This document shows positions 28,117 to 37,291 of a DNA stretch of 64,000 nt, piece after piece. Positions within the stretch are counted from its first letter, which is position 1. The number at the start of each line of letters is the position of its first letter. Origin of the DNA: Akkermansia sp. RCC_12PD (GTDB lineage: Bacteria > Verrucomicrobiota > Verrucomicrobiia > Verrucomicrobiales > Akkermansiaceae); contig NZ_CP143889.1 of NCBI RefSeq assembly GCF_036417355.1, positions 248,001 to 312,000 of the forward strand, in the 5' to 3' direction. The notes under the pieces were generated by a model. It was given only the letters and a program-made list of their open reading frames with translations, was not told the DNA's origin and ran no database searches. Both the position numbers and the translations under genes were made by a program.

Positions 28117-29844
28117 CTATAATAACGGACCTCCCGGGCCGATGGTGCAATCCACGGGCACGGCCACCGTTTCCGCATCCGCCCTGTACTTCAGCCGCAC
28201 ATGCAGCCTTTCCGTGTCCGCGCCTCCCTTAAACTTGAACCTTTGGAGCCAGAACCGCTCCTGTCCCAAAGGCCCCATGGAGGCGCCGACACCGGCAGAT
28301 ACGGCGTTTTTCAAAGGCAATCCCTTGTCATCCACCACTTCAAAACACTCCAGGTCAAACGGCACGCCTTCCACTTGCAGAGAAACCTGCGCATGCAAGT
28401 CCCCGTTTCCCTGTTCTTTCACGCCTTCCAGTTTCAACCGACAGACGGGCACGTCTCCGGCAGCAGCTACATCGTCCCCCTCTTCTCCGGAATCGGACAT
28501 TCCCGGCACGGGAATCTGCAGTTCCGCCCCTTTCTGCAGCGGCAATTCGTAGACGGGACTTTCCCGTTTGACGCCCACAGGCACGTGCAGCGTTCCCCTG
28601 ATGCGTATCCATTCCGCTCCGGGTGAAGCCGGCTCCGGACTTGTGCCGCAAAGGGATATCATCGCCTGCCCCTTCTCCAGGTTCCAAGACTTCAACCATG
28701 TCAGGTCAAACATGGCCGGGGATAACACACGCCCTGTAGAATCGGTCACTTCCAGGCTCTGTTCCCTCATATCGGCTCCTCCCCCGAAAACCGCCGCAGT
28801 CTTTGATGTCAGTTCAATCTCAAAAACCATCTGCATGACATCCTCGCCAGCCTCCTCTGCATCCACTCTCTCCACAATCAATCGAGTCACTTCCGCCGCA
28901 ACAGATGGGCGGCTCTCGTCGACCGGAAGCCCACCTTCAGAAGAAGAAATACCGCCGGATTTCATGGCTGAATGCCCCGTTTCAGAAAACCCGCTGCCAG
29001 GACCGCGCCCCTTTCCGGTCTTCCCTTCGCGGAAACCGGCCAGTGACGCCCTGCCATCAATCAGAGCCTTGCACCGCTGCAGGTGTTGCGAATACCGGAC
29101 GGCCACTTGAAGCTTCCCTTCCATCACAGGATCAATCTTCCATTCTCTGCCCAGCGTGCTCCATCCACACATCTCTGCCGCCACCGGCGTTCCATCCACT
29201 GCCTGCAATACAAAATCACGGATGCCCAGCGGTTCATCAGCGTCCACTTCCACCTCCAGCATTTTCTTATTCTCCCATTCCCTGCCCAGCGCGGCATCCC
29301 CATATTTCCGTATGACCAGCTTTACCCTCACATCCCGCGCCTTTCCGTCCTTCCCGATGCCTGCACCTTTCAAGACCAAAGGCACGGAAGCGCCTTTCTC
29401 AAGTTTTAACGCCACAGGCTCCGACACGGCCTCCCGGCAGGAAATGACAAGCGGAAGCTCCCCCTTCACTTCCACCCACTGCGTCCCGGCGGACGGCAGC
29501 CAATCCTGGGGTTCCACAAGCAAATGAGCAGTCTTGCGGTCAAAACTACTGGAATAACATTTAGCCCTGGAAGCCTTCCGGCCTGTGGAATCCTCCACTG
29601 CCACGCCCATCAGCTCATCCCCCACCCAATCGATCTCCCAGCCGGACGGAACAGCAACAACACCCCCCAGCCTCATCCTCCAATTCCGTTCCGGATCATC
29701 CTCCGGATGCTCCCGGCCCACCTCCAGCTTCTTCCACGCTACCTGCAGGGATGGAACCAAATCATCTTCACCAGGCGGCAAGGAACACAAGCCGAATCCA
29801 CCGGCCACGGCAGCCAATGACAGCAGAGAGAGAAACTTCATCAT
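28117..29844 (-). CDS. Secreted two-module protein of unknown function, paralog 3
   Basis: A 575-residue relative of the gene downstream on the same strand, which it precedes by 63 bases. ATG 29844 (or 29841) gives the signal peptide MMKFLSLLSLAAVAGGFG; an earlier in-frame start at 29,898 would add a poor N-terminus. Same order of landmarks: DWLPSAGTQWVEVKGELPLV, VLQAVDGTPVA, CKALIDGRASLAGF, then FELTWLKSW-like middle part and the closing VAVPVDCTIGPGGPL. Conservation is strongest at these landmarks; the loops differ. No enzyme motif seen. Confidence 0.85.
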   Translation of the reverse strand: MMKFLSLLSLAAVAGGFGLCSLPPGEDDLVPSLQVAWKKLEVGREHPEDDPERNWRMRLGGVVAVPSGWEIDWVGDELMGVAVEDSTGRKASRAKCYSSSFDRKTAHLLVEPQDWLPSAGTQWVEVKGELPLVISCREAVSEPVALKLEKGASVPLVLKGAGIGKDGKARDVRVKLVIRKYGDAALGREWENKKMLEVEVDADEPLGIRDFVLQAVDGTPVAAEMCGWSTLGREWKIDPVMEGKLQVAVRYSQHLQRCKALIDGRASLAGFREGKTGKGRGPGSGFSETGHSAMKSGGISSSEGGLPVDESRPSVAAEVTRLIVERVDAEEAGEDVMQMVFEIELTSKTAAVFGGGADMREQSLEVTDSTGRVLSPAMFDLTWLKSWNLEKGQAMISLCGTSPEPASPGAEWIRIRGTLHVPVGVKRESPVYELPLQKGAELQIPVPGMSDSGEEGDDVAAAGDVPVCRLKLEGVKEQGNGDLHAQVSLQVEGVPFDLECFEVVDDKGLPLKNAVSAGVGASMGPLGQERFWLQRFKFKGGADTERLHVRLKYRADAETVAVPVDCTIGPGGPLL

Positions 29845-30789
29845 AGGATATGTTGGAGTGTTAACACAAATACTTTGATGCACAAGAAGAAATAACATTT
29901 TTCATAAAGAAGGGTACCGTGCATACAAGAAAAAAATGCACGCAAATCTTCCGCCCTCAGCACCCCAATAAATAAAAAAGCTCACGGAGGGCAATCATGA
30001 AATTAAACGTCCTCATGACATGGAACACCATCAAAACGGCTGCAAATGGAAAATATATGAAAAACAATCATAAAATATTATATATGAAACATTTATAACA
30101 TTGAATAATACTTTTGTTCAATCAACTTTGATCGAAAAACTATTGATGATGATTCCGGACAATAACAAAAGAGGCAATAACAGCCCGGAACGGCTTGTCC
30201 CATGCTCTCCGTTTCAGCCATTCCGATAGCCGGATTCAAATCTTGTACCCTCTTCCGGTCTGAATTCAGGAAAACTGGAAAATGCGCCTGCTGTAAGAAA
30301 CGCAGGAAAAACAGAGGAAGGAAGAGGATTGCGAAAAGAGGAAGGAAAGCGGAACAGAAGCAGACGGCAAATGAAAAACATGACCGTTCATTCTCCATCA
30401 TCCGCCAGCCGGGAAGGATACCCTGTGCCTCTGCCTCTAAAACAGGGAATGCACCGGAAAAAAAACAGGCTGCAAGGATGCGGAAATGTCCACGGGCGCC
30501 ATGAAGTACAGCACGGACCAAGCCGGAAATGGCCAATCTCCGTTAAACAGACTGCCCTTTTCCCTGGCTGTCAGACTGCACAAGGCATCCAACAGGGGCC
30601 CTGGCCCACAAGACATCCGAACTCCTGCCCTTTCCCGGTACAGGCAAACACCAACGGACACAATACTTCTCCCGGCAGGTGAAAAGCTGAAGAAAAAGAT
30701 GAATATACCGGACACCGCCGGACAAATATCCGGAACCACGGCCCGGTTGCACCATGAACAGCCGCAGCCATCTCCGTTATATAAACAAA
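29845..30789. other. Long region with no confident gene
   Basis: About 945 bases between the paralog cluster and the rplT terminator. The part from 29,900 to 30,180 is AT-rich; the rest is composition-neutral with only short, unconvincing frames on both strands. A minus-strand frame of 147 residues (30,093-30,536) lacks any protein-like pattern or good start. The region may be a decayed gene or carry promoter sequences for the paralog operon. Confidence 0.4.
29997..30098 (+). CDS. Possible 33-residue small protein
   Basis: ATG 29997 is preceded 5 bases upstream by GGAGGG, a strong ribosome-binding site, and the frame encodes a basic peptide (MKLNVLMTWNTIKTAANGKY and a Lys-rich end). No homolog known to me. 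The strong binding site is the only support; it may be chance. Confidence 0.2.
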   Translation: MKLNVLMTWNTIKTAANGKYMKNNHKILYMKHL

Positions 30790-30820
30790 ACCAGCCCCGG
30801 AGATAAACTCCGGGGCTGGT
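30790..30820 (-). terminator. rplT terminator, copy 2
   Basis: A perfect 13-bp stem (ACCAGCCCCGGAG and its complement) with loop ATAAA, followed on the minus strand by TTTTGTTTAT. It ends the rpmI-rplT transcript and matches the hairpin at 24,731-24,765. Confidence 0.85.
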
Positions 30821-30857
30821 CTGCTAATGTTCGTTGAACTGCGGGCTCTGCTGCGTC

Positions 30858-31241
30858 TTAAGCGCGGAGAGCGGCGCCGTCCTTGGCTTCAATGGCCTTC
30901 TTGGCTTGCGCGAAGATGGCGTCGAAAGCCTTTTCGTCGGAGACGGCCAAATCGGCAAGAACCTTGCGGTCCAGGTCGATGTCGGCGGCTTTCAGGCCTT
31001 CCATAAAGCGGGAATAGGTCAGACCGCGGTCACGCACGGCAGCGGAAATACGGGCGATCCAGAGACGGCGGAACTGCCCCTTCCTTCTCTTGCGGTCACG
31101 GTATTCATACTGCCAAGCTTTATAAACAGCATCCTTGGCGTAGCGGAAGAGTTTGCTGCGGAAACCGCGGAAACCCTTGGCACGCAAAAGAATGCGCTTA
31201 CGGCGCTTGCGGGAGGCCGGTCCATTAGTGGCACGTGGCAT
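30858..31241 (-). CDS. rplT: Ribosomal protein L20
   Basis: A 127-residue L20 with the family start MPRATNGPASRKRRKRIL, the YAKDAVYKAWQYEYRDRKRR stretch and the [11 protein letters not shown] motif. It binds 23S rRNA early in large-subunit assembly. It lies behind rpmI on the same strand, the usual order. infC, which normally precedes rpmI, is not here. A truncated second copy lies at 24,802-24,990. Confidence 0.97.
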   Translation of the reverse strand: MPRATNGPASRKRRKRILLRAKGFRGFRSKLFRYAKDAVYKAWQYEYRDRKRRKGQFRRLWIARISAAVRDRGLTYSRFMEGLKAADIDLDRKVLADLAVSDEKAFDAIFAQAKKAIEAKDGAALRA

Positions 31242-31392
31242 AGCTTATTTCTATTTCTATCTTGAACAGACTGTTCTTCCTCACCTCCCTGCAGTCTCGC
31301 CTGTTCTTTATCTTCCTCTTCGGAAGAAGGCTGCATGAAGGCCCCCCGTTCAGCGGGAGGAAAGCTCGGCGTGGGTCGAGCGTTTTCGCGGT

Positions 31393-31602
31393 TCAGGCGA
31401 AAGGCAGGTTCTGCTTGACTGCCCAGACTTGCGTTTCATCCACCAGAGCCACTTTGCCAAGCTGACGCTTGCGCTTGCTGGACTTCTTCTGGAGGATGTG
31501 GCGCTTGCCCTGTTTGCGGCGCAGTACCTTGCCCGTGCCGGTAACCTTGAAACGCTTGGCGACTGCCTTGCGGGTTTTGTTGATACCACCTTTGCGGGTC
31601 AT
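31393..31602 (-). CDS. rpmI: Ribosomal protein L35
   Basis: A 69-residue L35 starting MTRKGGINKTRKAVAKRFKV and ending QVWAVKQNLPFA. ATG 31602 is used; an open extension upstream to 31,662 is not family-like. It precedes rplT by about 150 bases. This copy keeps its own upstream region (31,603-31,709) and is probably the main expressed gene. The L20-type autoregulatory leader known from other bacteria cannot be seen clearly. Confidence 0.95.
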   Translation of the reverse strand: MTRKGGINKTRKAVAKRFKVTGTGKVLRRKQGKRHILQKKSSKRKRQLGKVALVDETQVWAVKQNLPFA

Positions 31603-31709
31603 GGTGGAAGGAGTATAGGCGCCAATCCGTCCTTGGCAAGTGGAAAATATCCTTGGAATCATTTTCTTTCACTATTCCATGCACAAAAACTCCTTCCGGC
31701 AATACCGCA

Positions 31710-33293
31710 TCACACGGCAGCCTTCCCGGAAGCGCTCCTTGCGGTAGCATCCGGAATACTCCTTCTTTTGGCGCAGCCAATGGAATAAAGCAGCAGAATA
31801 GGGAAAAGAAGCTCTACAGGCAGCAAATACCTGACTTCATAAGTGGTAGCTGCTGCGCCTATAACAAGCACTACTCCTAAAAACGGCACAAACGGAATCA
31901 GACAAGACCATTTCCTGAACATCCCGTATACAAGAAAACCAAGAACTCCTCCGTAAAAAATAAAAAGCTGGGGCATATCCCTGATTCCCCTGGCAGGCAG
32001 ATTCCAAACCATCTGGCTGTTAAGAAAAAGAATCTTTGCCGCAAGCAGGGGATTATCCGCCGACAACGATAGAAACAGCTTTCGAACAACTTCACCCTTA
32101 TCCCCCAAAGTCCAGGCAAAACCATACTTCATGCCGGTTTCCCAAGAAGAGAACGATCCCGTATGAATGTATTTTTCTCCATGCCCCGTTGATACTACGG
32201 GATGCATGGAATCCTGATAAAGATGATATTGCCTCATGATCACTTCCCTGGGCATGATTTCCCGTTCAATCAGGGCCATGTCATCCTCGCTTACTTCCCC
32301 TCCCTCTGCAACAATATCACAAACCACCTGCGCCATCTTTGCATACTTTGTGCCGGAGGCTCCCGGCTCCGCATGCATTAGTACAGGAAGCAGAGCAAAA
32401 TTAAACAACCAGCAAACAATCCCGGCTGCAACAGGAATCCATAAGCGCCGAACTTCTTTTCTCCGGAAAAACATATACGCAATCAACGCCACAACAGTCA
32501 GGAAAAACGGAACATAACCGTCATAACGCAGACTCCCTGTTCCCATCAGTCCCAGACCAATCAGCCACAAACTGGAAATGCGTTTCTCAAGCATGTAAAC
32601 GCATAATCCGACCGTCAGGGCCATCATGGAAATGGCATACGGAACATCCTTGATGATCCTGGTCACTATCGTAAACTGGGTTATGCATAATAAAACTGCC
32701 CCGAAAACGATAACGACTCGTATTCTTTCACGCGCTCCCCATGAAAAAATCATGAAATAAACAAGTAGCAACAACACCATATGAACCAGAATGATAGCGT
32801 GGAAATTATTCCAGATGCTTAAAACTCCCTTGCACATCAAAGTATGGGACAAAGTGTGCATCAAATCATACTTTCCGCTGATAATCTGCGGATATTGGCG
32901 TTGGAGAAAATCAAAGGAACATTGAGTGCCCCAAAGCCACCATGCCGCAACCATCATAAGAGTGGTTGCAGCCATAAGAACCCATTTCTGCCACGCCTTC
33001 CATACTGTCGCATTCCCTGCTCCGTACCACACGATGCAATTCAATGCCTGCATAGACAGGCACAAGGCCGCCAGAAAAACAACATACTGCACAACGGCAG
33101 GCATGGCACTTCCCCATTCCCTGAAACATACGCCGTCCGTACAAAAAACCAGCCCCAAAGGGAAAAGCACAATACTGCAAATTCCAGAAGATAGCACAAC
33201 TTTCTTCCATGAAAGCATCCGGCTATCCACACGCCAGAGCCACAACACAAACAAGGAAGCCAAAATAACAAAAAATAAAAACACTACAAACAT
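31710..33293 (-). CDS. Polytopic membrane protein, DUF6020/GT-C-like
   Basis: A 527-residue protein with about twelve transmembrane segments and one larger extracytoplasmic domain (roughly residues 310-420, with VVSTGHGEKYIHTGSFSSWE). The layout, with KDVPYAISMMALTVGL and GSLRYDGYVPFFLT, recalls the DUF6020 family of polytopic membrane proteins, often near glycan genes. No catalytic residues can be named. Its stop lies 107 bases before the rpmI start on the same strand, so read-through into rpmI-rplT is possible. Confidence 0.65.
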   Translation of the reverse strand: MFVVFLFFVILASLFVLWLWRVDSRMLSWKKVVLSSGICSIVLFPLGLVFCTDGVCFREWGSAMPAVVQYVVFLAALCLSMQALNCIVWYGAGNATVWKAWQKWVLMAATTLMMVAAWWLWGTQCSFDFLQRQYPQIISGKYDLMHTLSHTLMCKGVLSIWNNFHAIILVHMVLLLLVYFMIFSWGARERIRVVIVFGAVLLCITQFTIVTRIIKDVPYAISMMALTVGLCVYMLEKRISSLWLIGLGLMGTGSLRYDGYVPFFLTVVALIAYMFFRRKEVRRLWIPVAAGIVCWLFNFALLPVLMHAEPGASGTKYAKMAQVVCDIVAEGGEVSEDDMALIEREIMPREVIMRQYHLYQDSMHPVVSTGHGEKYIHTGSFSSWETGMKYGFAWTLGDKGEVVRKLFLSLSADNPLLAAKILFLNSQMVWNLPARGIRDMPQLFIFYGGVLGFLVYGMFRKWSCLIPFVPFLGVVLVIGAAATTYEVRYLLPVELLFPILLLYSIGCAKRRSIPDATARSASGKAAV

Positions 33294-33353
33294 AATTCAA
33301 GATAAATACAAATAAATTAAGCATAACATAATTTATCCTGAAAAAGAAACTAT

Positions 33354-33672
33354 CGGATTGTAAATCCGGGTGGTTTCTTGAAGAGTGACCTGATTCCTTT
33401 CCGGTTTAATCCAGAACACCCTACTCCGGTGAATCAACAAATCCGCCCCGTTTCTACAAGGACGCAAGCCCCTGGGAGTAAGAGCCTCCCGGCCCTTGTA
33501 AAACCTTGGACGGTAAAAAGAGAAAAAATTCCCCTCAGCTCTGCTTTGGAAATGATTTAACTACGAAAGGCAGGAGCCTTCCGTTCCCAGGGGCGAGGCT
33601 TCCAATCCGTGAAAGGTTATTTGACGGAAGGGAGTTTTTTAAATTTTAGATTGACTCCGGATTTACAATCCG
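33354..33672. repeat. 319-bp element with perfect 16-bp inverted ends
   Basis: CGGATTGTAAATCCGG at 33,354-33,369 is the exact complement of 33,657-33,672, and each arm is itself nearly palindromic (CGGATT-GTA-AATCCG). Inside, GCCCCTGGGA near 33,470 and its complement near 33,580 form a second, inner pair. No coding frame. The same arm design occurs at 42,534-42,727. It could be a non-autonomous element, a structured RNA or a paired terminator. The rest of the gap (33,294-33,353 and 33,673-33,927) shows nothing else. Confidence 0.7.
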
Positions 33673-33927
33673 GTCTTTCCTTTACTTGCTTTCCGGAAAA
33701 CCGTTACTTCATTGATCCCGGACCTGCGCAGATATCTTTCAGAATACTTGCGGAAACTTTTACCTCAACCATGCAGTGAATGATTACAATCCCTCTGGTC
33801 ATCATTCAAACCACTGCCCCCGGAACATCTGGAACAGAAAAGGGGCACCCTCTAAACCAGTCTACAGCTGCATGGCAAAAAATCATCAGGAACATCCGCA
33901 GCCCAGACAAGCCGACTCCCCCTGCCA

Positions 33928-36066
33928 TTACCTTTTGCCGCCTTCCCTCAACTGCCGTATTTCATCCCGGATCAGGGCCGCGCGTTCGAACTCCAGATGA
34001 GAGGCGGCCTCTTTCATCTCCGCTTCCAGCTTGGCAATACGGTCTTCCAGACCATATGGAGCCTCGTTTTCCGCCACGCGGAAAGACTCTTCATCCTCTT
34101 CCGAGTACAGCTTCAACTGGCCCTGTTCCGGCCGGCTCACGGTCTGGGGAACAATACCGTGTTCGCGATTGTACTCTTCCTGAATTCCCCGGCGGTAATC
34201 GGTCAGTTCAATCAGGCGCTTGATGGAATCCGTCATCACGTCCGCAAACAGCACGCATTCCCCATGCACATGGCGCGCCGCGCGGCCCGCCGTCTGCACC
34301 AGGGACGTTTCATTGCGCAGGAACCCTTCCTTGTCCGCATCCAGAATGCACACGAGGGACACTTCCGGCAGGTCCAGGCCTTCCCGGAGCAGGTTGATGC
34401 CCACCAGCACGTCTATCTTCTGGGCACGCAGGGCGCGCAGGATTTCCACACGCTCAATGGCGTCCACATCCGCATGAATATAGGAAACCTTCAGGCCCAC
34501 GCCCCTCAGGTAATCCGTCAAATCCTCCGCCGTCTTCTTGGTCAGCGTCGTCACCAGAACGCGCTCATGCTTGGAAACGCGTTCGTTGCACAGAGCGATC
34601 GTCTCGTCGATCTGCCCTTTCAGCGGGCGTATGGTAATCTTCGGTTCCACCAGCCCCGTGGGACGGATAATCTGCTCCACAATAAGCGGCGTGGAGCGCT
34701 TGGTGGGATCAAACTGCTCCACGGGCTGGGAGGAAGGGCTGGGACTGACGCGTATCTCCTTGGGGGAGGAAAACAAAATCCCCTTGAAGCCTTCCGGAGC
34801 CTTCTCCCCGGAGCGGGCGGCGCGCTTGACGGGAATGTAAGTCTTGTTATCCGCACGGCAGTTGATCAACTCAAACGGTCCTGGCGTGGCGGAAGCATAC
34901 ACGATCTGGTTCTGCCTCTCCATGAACTCATGGAACTTCAACGGCCTGTTGTCCAGGGCGCTGGGCAGGCGGAAACCGTGATCCACCAGAATATTCTTGC
35001 GGCTGCGGTCTCCCTCGTACATGCCGCCTATCTGGGGCACGGCCGCGTGGCTCTCGTCAATCAGGGTCAGGGAATCCTTGGGAAAGAAATCAAGCAGCGT
35101 GGAAGGAGCGCTGCCCGGCAGGCGTCCGGACAAATGGCGGGAATAATTCTCAATCCCCTTGCAGAACCCCAGCTCCTCGATCAATTCCAAATCGTAATCC
35201 GTGCGCAGCTTCAGCCGCTGCGCCTCCAGCAGGCGCCCCTCCTTCTCAAACCAGGCAACGCGGTCGGCCAGCTCCTGGCGGATGGCCTTCAACGCCGCGG
35301 CCCTCTTCTCCGGAGCGGCCACATACTGCTTGGCCGGGAAAAACGTATAGCTCCCCAGCCGTTCACGCACACGGCCGGACACGGAATCTATCAGGGAAAC
35401 CCGTTCCACCTCGTCGCCGAAAAACTCCACGCGGATAGCCTCCCCCTCGGAATAGGCGGGAAAAACCTCCACCACCTCGCCGCGCACGCGGAACGTGCCG
35501 CGGAGGAAATCGAAATCCTGCCGTTCGAACAGGCGTTCCACCAACTGGCGCAGGAACACGTCCCGGTCCATGATATCCCCCTCCCGGATGCGCAGGGTCA
35601 GGTTTCGGTAATCCTCCGGAGTGGACAAGCCGTAAATGCAGGAGACGGACGCCACCACGATCACGTCCCTGCGGGTCATCAGGGAATTCATCGCGTTCAG
35701 ACTCAGGCGGTCCAGCTCGTCGTTAATGGCGGAATCCTTCTCAATATAAGTATCCGTGCTGGCGATATACGCCTCCGGCTGGTAATAATCGAAGTAGGAG
35801 ACGTAATAATCCACTGCGTTATTCGGAAAAAAACTCTTCAGCTCAGAATGAAGCTGGGCCGCGAGCGTCTTATTGTGGGAAATCACCAGCGTGGGCCTGT
35901 TCATCCGGGCGATCAGATTCGCCATCGTAAACGTCTTGCCGCTCCCCGTCACGCCCAGCAGGGCCTGATGCTTGTTGCCGGCCTCCAGAGACTTGAGAAG
36001 CTTGCCAATAGCCTGCTCCTGGTCCCCGGACGGCTTGAAGGAGGAATTCAATTCAAAAGACGACAT
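33928..36066 (-). CDS. uvrB: Excinuclease ABC subunit B
   Basis: A 712-residue UvrB when started at ATG 36066 (MSSFELNSSFKPSGDQEQAI); the frame opens at 36,123 but that extension is not family-like. Walker A GVTGSGKTFTMANL near residue 38, the beta-hairpin DYYVSYFDYYQPEAYI near 87-100 that probes DNA, DESHAAVPQ (motif II), and VGINLLREGLDLPEV with QTAGRAARH (motifs V, VI). The C-terminal UVR domain (LEAEMKEAASHLEFERAA) binds UvrC. A ~55-residue acidic insert precedes that domain. Acts in nucleotide excision repair. Not adjacent to uvrA or uvrC here. Confidence 0.97.
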   Translation of the reverse strand: MSSFELNSSFKPSGDQEQAIGKLLKSLEAGNKHQALLGVTGSGKTFTMANLIARMNRPTLVISHNKTLAAQLHSELKSFFPNNAVDYYVSYFDYYQPEAYIASTDTYIEKDSAINDELDRLSLNAMNSLMTRRDVIVVASVSCIYGLSTPEDYRNLTLRIREGDIMDRDVFLRQLVERLFERQDFDFLRGTFRVRGEVVEVFPAYSEGEAIRVEFFGDEVERVSLIDSVSGRVRERLGSYTFFPAKQYVAAPEKRAAALKAIRQELADRVAWFEKEGRLLEAQRLKLRTDYDLELIEELGFCKGIENYSRHLSGRLPGSAPSTLLDFFPKDSLTLIDESHAAVPQIGGMYEGDRSRKNILVDHGFRLPSALDNRPLKFHEFMERQNQIVYASATPGPFELINCRADNKTYIPVKRAARSGEKAPEGFKGILFSSPKEIRVSPSPSSQPVEQFDPTKRSTPLIVEQIIRPTGLVEPKITIRPLKGQIDETIALCNERVSKHERVLVTTLTKKTAEDLTDYLRGVGLKVSYIHADVDAIERVEILRALRAQKIDVLVGINLLREGLDLPEVSLVCILDADKEGFLRNETSLVQTAGRAARHVHGECVLFADVMTDSIKRLIELTDYRRGIQEEYNREHGIVPQTVSRPEQGQLKLYSEEDEESFRVAENEAPYGLEDRIAKLEAEMKEAASHLEFERAALIRDEIRQLREGGKR

Positions 36067-36152
36067 ACGTGATGCCTCCAGTATAATGCACCCCCTGCTC
36101 CGGGCTAGGACAATGTTTGACAATTCCCCCCGGCTGACCCAGTATATGCGGC

Positions 36153-36533
36153 ATGTACATCCCCACGCAGGAAGAACGGTACGCGAAAAAAGGACTCCTG
36201 TCCCTCATCCTGTGCGTCGTGGTCCCCTCCTGCCTGTACCTCTCCCTCCTCTCCGAACAACTGAACATGGTGCGCGGCCACGAATGGGAGGCCATCATGA
36301 AAATCTTCCTGGCGTTCTCCTATCCTCTGGCCGCCCTCTTCGCCATGATGGGCGTCTCCTTCTTCTGGTGGGCCGTAGGCATCTCCGCGGCCGTTCATGG
36401 CGGCATCATCGCCTGGCTGAAAATGACGCCGCGCCTGGCGCCCAAGCAGGCGATCTGCGCGGCGCTCTGCCTGGGAATGCTGGACTTCCTCCTGGTGAAG
36501 CTCTTTCCGTTCCCGGCGGGAATCCTCAATTGA
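36153..36533 (+). CDS. Small membrane protein of unknown function
   Basis: A 126-residue protein with four hydrophobic segments (about residues 15-33, 48-68, 70-88 and 98-116) and a charged N-terminus (MYIPTQEERYAKKG). No family recognised. Divergent from uvrB, with the 86-base gap between starts holding both promoters. Confidence 0.6.
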   Translation: MYIPTQEERYAKKGLLSLILCVVVPSCLYLSLLSEQLNMVRGHEWEAIMKIFLAFSYPLAALFAMMGVSFFWWAVGISAAVHGGIIAWLKMTPRLAPKQAICAALCLGMLDFLLVKLFPFPAGILN

Positions 36534-36564
36534 CCTTCCTGAGCCGGAAAAACAGCCTCCGTCT

Positions 36565-37020
36565 TTATCCCTCCTTTTTGGACAGGGCTATAATCTGTTT
36601 TTTAATCTCGCGGCTTGTTTTCTTGGAATCGGCCTTGTATGCCTCATAAGTGAAGCACTGCGCCCGGCCTCCGTCCGTGTCGGTCAGCACCAGCTTGGGA
36701 TAATACTTCCCTTGCTTCAGGGCAGTCTTCACGGCATCGCTTATGCCGGACTTTTTTCCGTCCTTCACCGACAGGTAAACCAGCACGCAGCGGCGCCCCA
36801 CGGCCTCAAGAAACCCCTCGGACGCGCCTGAAGCCAGGGGACAGGTGGTGGCCGTATTCGTGTAAAGGTACGCCACAGGCTTCTTCTGCTCGCGGGCAGT
36901 CTTCAGCGCTTCCTCCAGCCGATCCGTGGTAAAGGAACCTTTTGGCAGTTTCACGTCCGCCCATGCCTGGGACAGGACAGACAGGGAGCAGACGGTCAAC
37001 AGGGTAATTAACTTTTTCAT
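36565..37020 (-). CDS. Secreted thioredoxin-like protein without CxxC
   Basis: A 151-residue protein with a signal peptide (to QAWA, residue 21). The pattern EALKTAREQKKPVAYLYT, then a strand-rich core and YYPKLVLTDTDGG with a cis-Pro-like position, fits a thioredoxin fold. The usual CxxC is replaced by TTCPLASG with one cysteine, so it is probably not a disulfide reductase. Convergent with the gene at 36,153. Confidence 0.65.
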   Translation of the reverse strand: MKKLITLLTVCSLSVLSQAWADVKLPKGSFTTDRLEEALKTAREQKKPVAYLYTNTATTCPLASGASEGFLEAVGRRCVLVYLSVKDGKKSGISDAVKTALKQGKYYPKLVLTDTDGGRAQCFTYEAYKADSKKTSREIKKQIIALSKKEG

Positions 37021-37124
37021 CGGCTTTCACTATAAGAAGCTTCCAATCAATGTCAAAGAAAAAGCCGCCTGTTTAGCCTTGAACGCCGGAACGGGACATG
37101 GCAGAGTACGCCCACGCATTCGTC

Positions 37125-37209
37125 GCGCCTGTGGCGAAATTGGTAGACGCGCCAGACTTAGGATCTGGTGCCGAAAGGCGTACAGGTTCGAGTCCTGCCA
37201 GGCGCACCA
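37125..37209 (+). tRNA. tRNA-Leu (anticodon UAG)
   Basis: An 85-base cloverleaf. The acceptor GCGCCTG pairs with CAGGCGC, followed by an encoded CCA end. D-arm with AAATTGGTAGA, anticodon stem CCAGA/TCTGG with loop CTTAGGA (anticodon TAG), a long variable arm (TGCCGAAAGGCGT) typical of class II tRNA, and T-loop TTCGAGT. Reads the CUA and CUG codons by wobble. Confidence 0.97.
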
Positions 37210-37291
37210 TTTTTCCTTTCCGGCTCATCTTCTTTCAGCTTGATCATTCCTTTAGCCGGAGGGATGATGGCAGATAAGCCCCCATCTGCCC

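Noticed and set aside
30093-30536. A 147-residue minus-strand open frame upstream of the rplT terminator
   Set aside because: It has a Cys/Phe-rich stretch but no coherent topology, and no start signal; coding is unlikely.
33354-33672. The inverted-repeat region as an insertion sequence
   Set aside because: No transposase frame and no clear target duplication; described only as a structured repeat.
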